Below, in pieces: positions 7,194 through 11,325 of a stretch of 11,325 bases of DNA; the first letter of the stretch is position 1, and each line of letters starts with the position of its first letter. The position numbers and the translations under genes were made by a program. The notes below the pieces were generated by a model. That model was not told where the DNA came from. It ran no database searches and saw nothing but the letters and a program-made list of their open reading frames with translations. This stretch comes from an uncultured Rhodospirillaceae bacterium (GTDB lineage Bacteria > Pseudomonadota > Alphaproteobacteria > Rhodospirillales > Casp-alpha2): contig CAJWVP010000055.1 of NCBI GenBank assembly GCA_913048145.1, positions 1-11,325 on the forward strand. The letters are read 5' to 3'.

Positions 7194-7862
7194 TCATGAT
7201 CGAAGCGCTTGCCTTAGCGCACTTGCCGATACCCATGGGCACAAAGCGAGCGTGGCCAGCAACAACCCGCCCAGGGCGAGAAGGTGGGATTTGAACGGAA
7301 ACCCGCCTAATCCGGCGTCGACGGCGCTAACGCCGAAGATCAGAACCGGAATGTATAACGGTAAGACCAGCAAGGAGAGCAAAACGCCGCCGCGCCGGGC
7401 CCCGAGTATCAAGGCGGCACCAATGGCCCCAATCAGGCTCAAGCTCGGCGTGCCCAACGCCAGAGCCGATATCAACACCGCAAAGCCATCGGCGGGAAGG
7501 TTCAGGAGGATGGCCAGGACCGGGGCCGCAATGATGAGAGGAAGGCCGGTGGTCAGCCAATGGGCCGTCACCTTAGCGGCGACGGCGATCTCCAGCGTGA
7601 TTGGTTGCAGGATTAGGATCTCTAAACTTCCGTCCTCATAATCCGCATCGAACAGGCGCTCCAAAGACAGCATGGAGGCCAAAAGAGCCGCCACCCAAAT
7701 GACCCCGGCAGCGATGCGGGCGAGAATATTCGCTTCTGGCCCGACGCCGAAGGGGAATAACACGACGGCGATGACGAAAAACATCACGACCATGACGCTG
7801 TCCATACCTTGCCGGTAGGCTAATTTCAGGTCGCGGCTAAGGATGGTTATGAAACTAGACAA
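7194..7862 (-). CDS. ccmB: Heme exporter membrane protein CcmB
   Basis: Membrane subunit of the CcmAB ABC transporter, whose ATP hydrolysis is needed to release holo-CcmE from CcmC. From TTG 7862 the product is 222 residues with six hydrophobic segments. It has the family's N-terminal FITILSRDLKLAYRQG, a first helix with MVVMFFVIAVVLFPFGVGP, the LERLFDADYEDGSLEILILQP segment (68-87) and LALGTPSLSLIGAIGAAL (134-151). The longest frame begins with GTG at 7889, but no Shine-Dalgarno sequence precedes that codon. TTG 7862 has GAGGA 8 nt upstream, overlaps the end of ccmA by 8 nt and gives the usual length (about 220 residues), so it is preferred. Confidence 0.95.
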   Translation of the reverse strand: MSSFITILSRDLKLAYRQGMDSVMVVMFFVIAVVLFPFGVGPEANILARIAAGVIWVAALLASMLSLERLFDADYEDGSLEILILQPITLEIAVAAKVTAHWLTTGLPLIIAAPVLAILLNLPADGFAVLISALALGTPSLSLIGAIGAALILGARRGGVLLSLLVLPLYIPVLIFGVSAVDAGLGGFPFKSHLLALGGLLLATLALCPWVSASALRQALRS

Positions 7863-8496
7863 GGGCCGGATCCTCGGTGATGTAATCACTGAGATGCAAC
7901 ACGGCGTGGTCGGTCAAGGCCAGGTTTTGATGGGTGGATGCCACAACCATGCCACCCGCTGCGCGGTGCTCGGCGATGGCGTCGCAGAGCGCTGCAATGG
8001 CATCGACATCAAGGGCGGTGGCCGGTTCGTCCAAAAGCCATAGATTGGCTGGCACAGCGAGAATACGGGCTAGATTAACCCGCCGTTTCTGACCGGCAGA
8101 CAGGAACTGACCCGGTACGTCTGCCAGAGGGGCGATCCCAAGTTTGTCGATGGCGCCGGCCACATCCGACTGTGGTGAGCGCAACCGGGCCCAGAACGCC
8201 ACGTTCTCCGTGACGGTCAGGACCGGTTTTACCGCGTCCGCATGCCCCACATAGTGCGTCCGGCCATAGTGAAGATCAGGGTCATCCGTGATGCCTGCAT
8301 CGGAATCGGACCATTGAATTCGGCCTTCCAATGGCTGGATGAGACCGGCCATGAGCCGCAGCAGAGTGGATTTTCCGCTGCCATTGGGCCCACGCAGAAC
8401 CAAAGCGTTACCGGGCTGCAGCGCGAACGACAGGTTTGCGAAGACCAGACGGCCTCCACGGAAACACCCTAATCCTTGACCTGAAAAACTCGGCAT
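7855..8496 (-). CDS. ccmA: Heme exporter ATP-binding protein CcmA
   Basis: Cytoplasmic ATPase subunit of the CcmAB transporter. From ATG 8496 it is 213 residues. It has Walker A GPNGSGKST (36-44), the ABC signature LSAGQKRR (132-139, the variant with Q-K-R-R usual in CcmA), Walker B LWLLDEP (152-158) and the switch histidine His189 in ASTHQN. The family-specific GHADAVKP (84-91) is also present. A GTG three codons upstream (8505) is an alternative start. AAGGCG stands 11 nt before the ATG and about 4 nt before the GTG, so spacing favours the ATG only mildly. It is the first gene of the ccm operon and overlaps ccmB by 8 nt. Confidence 0.95.
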   Translation of the reverse strand: MPSFSGQGLGCFRGGRLVFANLSFALQPGNALVLRGPNGSGKSTLLRLMAGLIQPLEGRIQWSDSDAGITDDPDLHYGRTHYVGHADAVKPVLTVTENVAFWARLRSPQSDVAGAIDKLGIAPLADVPGQFLSAGQKRRVNLARILAVPANLWLLDEPATALDVDAIAALCDAIAEHRAAGGMVVASTHQNLALTDHAVLHLSDYITEDPALV

Positions 8497-8588
8497 AGGC
8501 CTCACAACGCCTTGTTCTCGAGATATTTTCGGACCCTAACGCAAGCGCCCGGAAAAAAGAAGCACCGCCTGTGTTTCAGCGGCAGGGC

Positions 8589-8623
8589 AAAAAATTGCGG
8601 CCGGTGTGGGGAGGCCCGGCCGC
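8589..8623 (-). terminator. Rho-independent terminator of the liv/ligase operon
   Basis: Perfect 8-bp inverted repeat: GCGGCCGG at 8597-8604 pairs with CCGGCCGC at 8616-8623, with an 11-nt loop. Read on the minus strand, the GC-only stem is followed by AATTTTTT (8596-8589), the classical run of U. It lies about 125 nt past the ligase stop and before ccmA, so it should separate the two minus-strand transcription units. Confidence 0.82.
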
Positions 8624-8654
8624 TAGGTTCGGCAAGGGGATGCCGATAAGATAA

Positions 8655-8675
8655 CCAGAGAGGGGGTATCTCTGG
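8655..8675. repeat. Small hairpin downstream of the CoA ligase gene
   Basis: CCAGAGA (8655-8661) and TCTCTGG (8669-8675) form a perfect 7-bp inverted repeat around the loop GGGGGTA. On the minus strand it is followed by TTATCTTATC, which is only weakly T-rich. It may stabilise the 3' end of the message or act as an operator, but it is a poor terminator by itself. The strong terminator follows about 30 nt later. Confidence 0.55.
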
Positions 8676-8748
8676 CGAAAACGAGGAGGACTAACGATAA
8701 ATAGTATCGAACCAAAATGTGGCGAGATTATGCTCAACCTTGAGGCGT

Positions 8749-10011
8749 TCATGCACTGTGATCGCGAATGTCGTCGATGACCTTTCCGTCGTTGGGAAGA
8801 CTGCCTGGCGCAACAAAACAGACCTCGCCACGCAGTTTGCATACTGATTGGATGGTTGCTGTAATTTCATCGGCCAGCCTTTTGGCACCGTCGGCGGCCA
8901 CGTTTGGGTCGTCAACTTCGCACGACAGGGTCATGACGTCGGTTGTGTCGCGGCTATCGACCACTAGGCGGGCCTTAAGCACTTCCGGGTGGCGGGCCAC
9001 GATCTTGGCGATCTGGACCGGGTGCACGAACATGCCTTTGACCTTGGTGGCCTGGTCAGCGCGCCCCATCCATCCTTGCAGGCGCGTATTGGTCCGTCCG
9101 CATGGGCTCGCGCCCGGAATGATCCGCGAGAGATCGCCCGTAGCGAAACGGATCAAGGGGTACTCGTAGCGGAAACACGTAGCGACAATTTCCCCGACTT
9201 CCCCGTCGTTGACGGGATCATTGGTGCCGGGCCGAACGATCTCCACGAACACACCCTCGTCGACAATAAGCCCTTCGCGCGCCGGAGATTCGTAACCAAG
9301 GTTTCCGAGATCAGCCGAGGCATAGATCTGCTGGCAATTGACGCCCCTGTCCTCGATGTCTTGGCGAAGCGCCGGCGGAAGCGGCTCCGCCCCGACTAGG
9401 GCTTTAGTGAGCGAAGAAATATCGCGATCCAACTCATCAGCTTTTTCAAGAATGATCTTCAAGAACGAGGGGGTCCCTGTGTAGGCATCGCAGCCTATAT
9501 CTGCGATGGCTTGCACCTGAAGTTCCGTATTGCCGACCCCGGCCGGTACGACCGCGCATCCGATGGCAGCGGCACCCGTCTCCATCATTAGCCCGGCGGG
9601 AGTGAAATGATATGAGAAGGTATTGTGTACCACATCACCGGCCCGGATGCCGGCGGCGTAAAGGGCGCGTGCCGTACCCCACCAATCGTCACCAAAACCG
9701 TCCACGTCATAGATGGGACCGGGCGACTGGAAGATGTGCCGCATCTTACCTGGTGGTAACGCATTTAATCCGCCGAGCGGTCTCGATTTGGCCTGCAGTT
9801 CAATGAGATCCGATTTCCGCGTCACCGGCAATTGTGCGAGGGCACTACGTGAGGTGATTTCATCGGGATTGATGTCGGTCAACAGTGCCGCAAAATAGGG
9901 CGCGTTGGCCTTGGCGTGGGCAATTTGTCCCGGCAAGGCTTTGAAAATCACCTGTTCGCGTTCTTCCGGATCTCGGCTTTCCAGATCGTCGTAGAATTCA
10001 CCGTTGGCCAA
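8749..10011 (-). CDS. PaaK-like phenylacetate-CoA ligase family protein (adenylate-forming)
   Basis: Member of the ANL adenylate-forming superfamily, closest in layout to phenylacetate-CoA ligases (PaaK), which make an acyl-CoA through an acyl-AMP. The 420 residues are close to the PaaK length. Visible motifs are LPVTRKSDL (61-69), the P-loop region IFQSPGPIYD (93-102), YTGTPSFL (177-184), GAEPLPP (207-213), YASADLGNLGYES (230-242), the RFATGDL motif (288-294) and the hinge GRADQATKVKGMFVHP (316-331). Lys410 in NDGK is at the place of the usual C-terminal catalytic lysine. The P-loop lacks the canonical SSGTTG, so activity or substrate may differ from true PaaK. TTG 10011 is taken as the start because AAGGGA lies 8 nt upstream and no ATG is near. 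It follows livF by 11 nt and so probably serves the compound imported by the transporter. The substrate is unknown. Confidence 0.85.
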   Translation of the reverse strand: MANGEFYDDLESRDPEEREQVIFKALPGQIAHAKANAPYFAALLTDINPDEITSRSALAQLPVTRKSDLIELQAKSRPLGGLNALPPGKMRHIFQSPGPIYDVDGFGDDWWGTARALYAAGIRAGDVVHNTFSYHFTPAGLMMETGAAAIGCAVVPAGVGNTELQVQAIADIGCDAYTGTPSFLKIILEKADELDRDISSLTKALVGAEPLPPALRQDIEDRGVNCQQIYASADLGNLGYESPAREGLIVDEGVFVEIVRPGTNDPVNDGEVGEIVATCFRYEYPLIRFATGDLSRIIPGASPCGRTNTRLQGWMGRADQATKVKGMFVHPVQIAKIVARHPEVLKARLVVDSRDTTDVMTLSCEVDDPNVAADGAKRLADEITATIQSVCKLRGEVCFVAPGSLPNDGKVIDDIRDHSA

Positions 10012-10024
10012 GGGATTATCCCTT
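10010..10024 (-). promoter_or_regulatory. Palindrome covering the ribosome binding site and TTG start of the CoA ligase
   Basis: AAGGGATTATCCCTT is a perfect 7-bp inverted repeat around one base. On the minus strand it includes the end of the livF stop codon, the Shine-Dalgarno AAGGGA and the first two bases of the TTG start. In RNA a 5-bp stem AAGGG/CCCUU with an AUAAU loop could form and hide the start until ribosomes finishing livF open it. The palindrome is seen directly; its function is inferred. Confidence 0.5.
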
Positions 10025-10868
10025 AGAGCCAGCGCTTGCGGCGGCGATAGTGCTTAACCTCGCGAAAGCTTTTGCGCCCGCCGGTGCTAAGACCCAGATA
10101 AAATTCCTTCACGTCTTCATTTTCCCGGAGCGATTTAGCCTCACCATCCATGACGACACGCCCATTTTCCAGGATATAGCCGTATTCAGCGAAGCGGAGC
10201 GCCACCATGGTGTTCTGTTCCGCCAACAGGAAGCTCACCTGTTCATTGGTGTTGAGATCACGGACGATTTCAAAAATTTCCTCCACCAACTGGGGCGCCA
10301 ATCCCATGGAGGGTTCGTCCAGCAAAATCGTATGCGGATTGGCCATCAAGGCACGGCCAATGGCAGTCATTTGTTGTTCCCCGCCCGACGTGTAGCCGGC
10401 TTGAGACGTACGCCGTTCTTTCAGGCGTGGGAAGTAATGATAAACCTTTTCAAGGGACTCGGCGATGGCGGCGCGGCCGTCGCGACGCGTGTAGGCGCCG
10501 GTCAGCAAGTTCTCTTCGACGGTCAAATGCTCGAAGCAATGACGGCCCTCCATGACTTGGATGACGCCGCGCTTGACCAGTTCGTTAGGCGTCATTTGAT
10601 CGACGCGTTCACCATCGACTTCGATGGAGCCTTTCGTCACCTCACCGCGTTCCGCGCGCAGCAGGTTCGAAATTGCTTTCAGCGTCGTCGTCTTTCCAGC
10701 GCCGTTGGCGCCCAGCAGTGCTGTAATACCGCCCTTCTGCAATTGCAGCGACACACCTTTCAACACGAGGATCACGTGATCGTAAATGACCTCAACGTTG
10801 TTCACGTTGAGAAGGGGGGCGGCTTCCGCCGCCCCCAACTCAGTCGTTTCTGCCGTTTGACCGGACAT
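10023..10868 (-). CDS. livF: Branched-chain amino acid-type ABC transporter ATP-binding protein LivF
   Basis: Cytoplasmic ATPase subunit of a Liv/HAAT-type importer. From ATG 10868 it is 281 residues. It has Walker A GANGAGKT (53-60), the Q-loop Gln104 in GVIQVMEGRHCFEHLTVEENL, the signature TSGGEQQ (160-166), Walker B ILLDEPSMGLAP (181-192) and LLAEQN (214-219), where LivF proteins lack the usual switch histidine. The C-terminal tail beyond about 260 is longer than in typical LivF and very basic (GRKSFREVKHYRRRKRW). The longest frame extends 66 codons into the substrate-binding protein gene on another frame and reads as low-complexity Arg/Gly, so that part is rejected. The ATG lies 5 nt after that gene's stop, with GGAG at a loose 12-nt spacing, which suggests coupled translation. 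Confidence 0.93.
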   Translation of the reverse strand: MSGQTAETTELGAAEAAPLLNVNNVEVIYDHVILVLKGVSLQLQKGGITALLGANGAGKTTTLKAISNLLRAERGEVTKGSIEVDGERVDQMTPNELVKRGVIQVMEGRHCFEHLTVEENLLTGAYTRRDGRAAIAESLEKVYHYFPRLKERRTSQAGYTSGGEQQMTAIGRALMANPHTILLDEPSMGLAPQLVEEIFEIVRDLNTNEQVSFLLAEQNTMVALRFAEYGYILENGRVVMDGEAKSLRENEDVKEFYLGLSTGGRKSFREVKHYRRRKRWL

Positions 10869-10873
10869 GCTAC

Positions 10874-11325
10874 TTAGCAACTCCGCGGCGTGATCTTGTT
10901 TTCCTTGGCGTAGGCCGCCGCCGCCTTCTCGACCATCGGGCGAACGACGTCGCTCATGGCTGGAATGAAGTCGGAGATCAGCTTCCATTTCTTGCCATCC
11001 CACTGCTGGATGAACACGCCAGGGGCGTCGCCTTCGTGGTTTTTGCAGGAGACCTGTAGCGGCCATGTGAACCCACCGATGCCACGCGCAGCAAGGCGCT
11101 CTTTGGTCATGTTGAGGCCCTCGAATGCAGCGCGAACCTGATCACCATTCGGTCGCTTGCCGCCCGCTGCTTTCACGGCGTCACGCACGGCTTCTGTAGC
11201 GAAGGTGTAGGTGTTGATCATGCGGTTGTAGAGCACTTCACCCACGTTGTTGGCTTTGGCTTTCGCCGCATCGCCACCATACACATACTTGATAATGTCT
11301 TTGAACACCGGATAGTTGGTGCCAG
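10874..11325 (-). CDS. ABC transporter substrate-binding protein, Liv type (C-terminal part)
   Basis: The frame is open to the right edge, so only the last 149 residues or so of a periplasmic binding protein are visible (first full codon at 11323; a GTG at 11308 is internal, preceded by in-frame G-T-N-Y-P). The fragment has features of the C-terminal lobe of the Leu/Ile/Val-binding (Peripla_BP_6) family. VLYNRMINTYTFATEAVRDAVKAAGGKRPNGDQVRAAFEGL is the helical stretch that reads 'neighbouring members of a pathway' in these proteins, and GVFIQQWDGKKWKLISDFIP is the typical final beta-strand pair. The C-terminus is MVEKAAAAYAKENKITPRSC. It lies directly upstream of livF, so it is probably the binding protein of the same importer. 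The ligand cannot be read from this part. Confidence 0.88.
   Translation of the reverse strand, partial: GTNYPVFKDIIKYVYGGDAAKAKANNVGEVLYNRMINTYTFATEAVRDAVKAAGGKRPNGDQVRAAFEGLNMTKERLAARGIGGFTWPLQVSCKNHEGDAPGVFIQQWDGKKWKLISDFIPAMSDVVRPMVEKAAAAYAKENKITPRSC

Larger units (their letters stand above)
8497..8748. other. Intergenic region between the CoA ligase gene and the ccm operon
   Basis: About 250 nt without a supported gene. From right to left it holds a 7-bp hairpin (8655-8675), a rho-independent terminator for the upstream operon (8589-8623), and about 90 nt that should contain the ccm promoter. In that last part I find no pair of boxes that clearly matches a housekeeping promoter. AAAATATC (on the minus strand near 8522-8530) is an AT-rich candidate -10 area and TTGCGT about 13 nt before it a poor -35, so no promoter is called. 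Confidence 0.6.

Noticed and set aside
8576..8915. Small minus-strand open frames around 8576-8915
   Set aside because: They overlap the 3' end of the ligase gene in other frames or run through the terminator, with no ribosome-binding site and no recognisable protein.
10050..10877. Long plus-strand open frame (275 codons) opposite livF
   Set aside because: It is a mirror of livF, whose Walker A, signature and Walker B motifs are all on the minus strand. The plus-strand translation shows no recognisable domain and no ribosome-binding site.
10869..11066. N-terminal extension of livF by 66 codons
   Set aside because: It lies in another frame of the substrate-binding protein gene, reads as low-complexity Arg/Gly/Glu, and LivF homology begins only after the ATG at 10868.

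Overview
This window reads as an ordinary chromosomal segment of an alphaproteobacterium, probably of the Rhodospirillales type. That placement is an inference. It rests on the moderately GC-rich coding sequence, the complete ccmABCDEFGHI (System I) cytochrome c maturation cluster with separate CcmH and CcmI proteins, and a branched-chain-amino-acid-type ABC transporter paired with a divergent PaaK-like CoA ligase. No species can be named from the sequence alone.

Layout from left to right. Bases 1-242 (+) hold the 3' end of a gene whose product resembles the C-terminal tail of a methyl-accepting chemotaxis protein. It converges on pgk (phosphoglycerate kinase, minus strand, 255-1448). Upstream of pgk on the same strand is a compact nine-gene ccm operon, transcribed right to left as ccmA-ccmB-ccmC-ccmD-ccmE-ccmF-ccmG-ccmH-ccmI (8496 down to 1530). 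Most junctions overlap or lie within 5 nt. The exceptions are a 115-nt gap between ccmB and ccmC and an 81-nt gap between ccmI and pgk. An intergenic stretch (8497-8748) with a good rho-independent terminator and a second hairpin separates the ccm operon from the next minus-strand operon. That operon contains the C-terminal part of a periplasmic substrate-binding protein (running off the right edge), livF, and the PaaK-like ligase.

Functionally, CcmA/B/C/D load heme onto the periplasmic chaperone CcmE. CcmG and CcmH keep the apocytochrome CXXCH thiols reduced. CcmF with CcmH/CcmI ligates heme to the apocytochrome. The Liv-type genes would import a small organic or amino acid, and the adjacent ligase might activate the imported or a related carboxylic acid to its CoA thioester.

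I see no mobile element, CRISPR array, RNA gene, phage gene or clearly novel multi-gene system. The points worth a second look are at fine scale: an apparent CTG start codon for pgk with a strong Shine-Dalgarno sequence, a small hairpin covering the ribosome-binding site and TTG start of the CoA ligase, a non-canonical P-loop in that ligase, and the internal gap in the ccm operon. Several start sites differ from the longest open frame, and the reasons are given in each entry.
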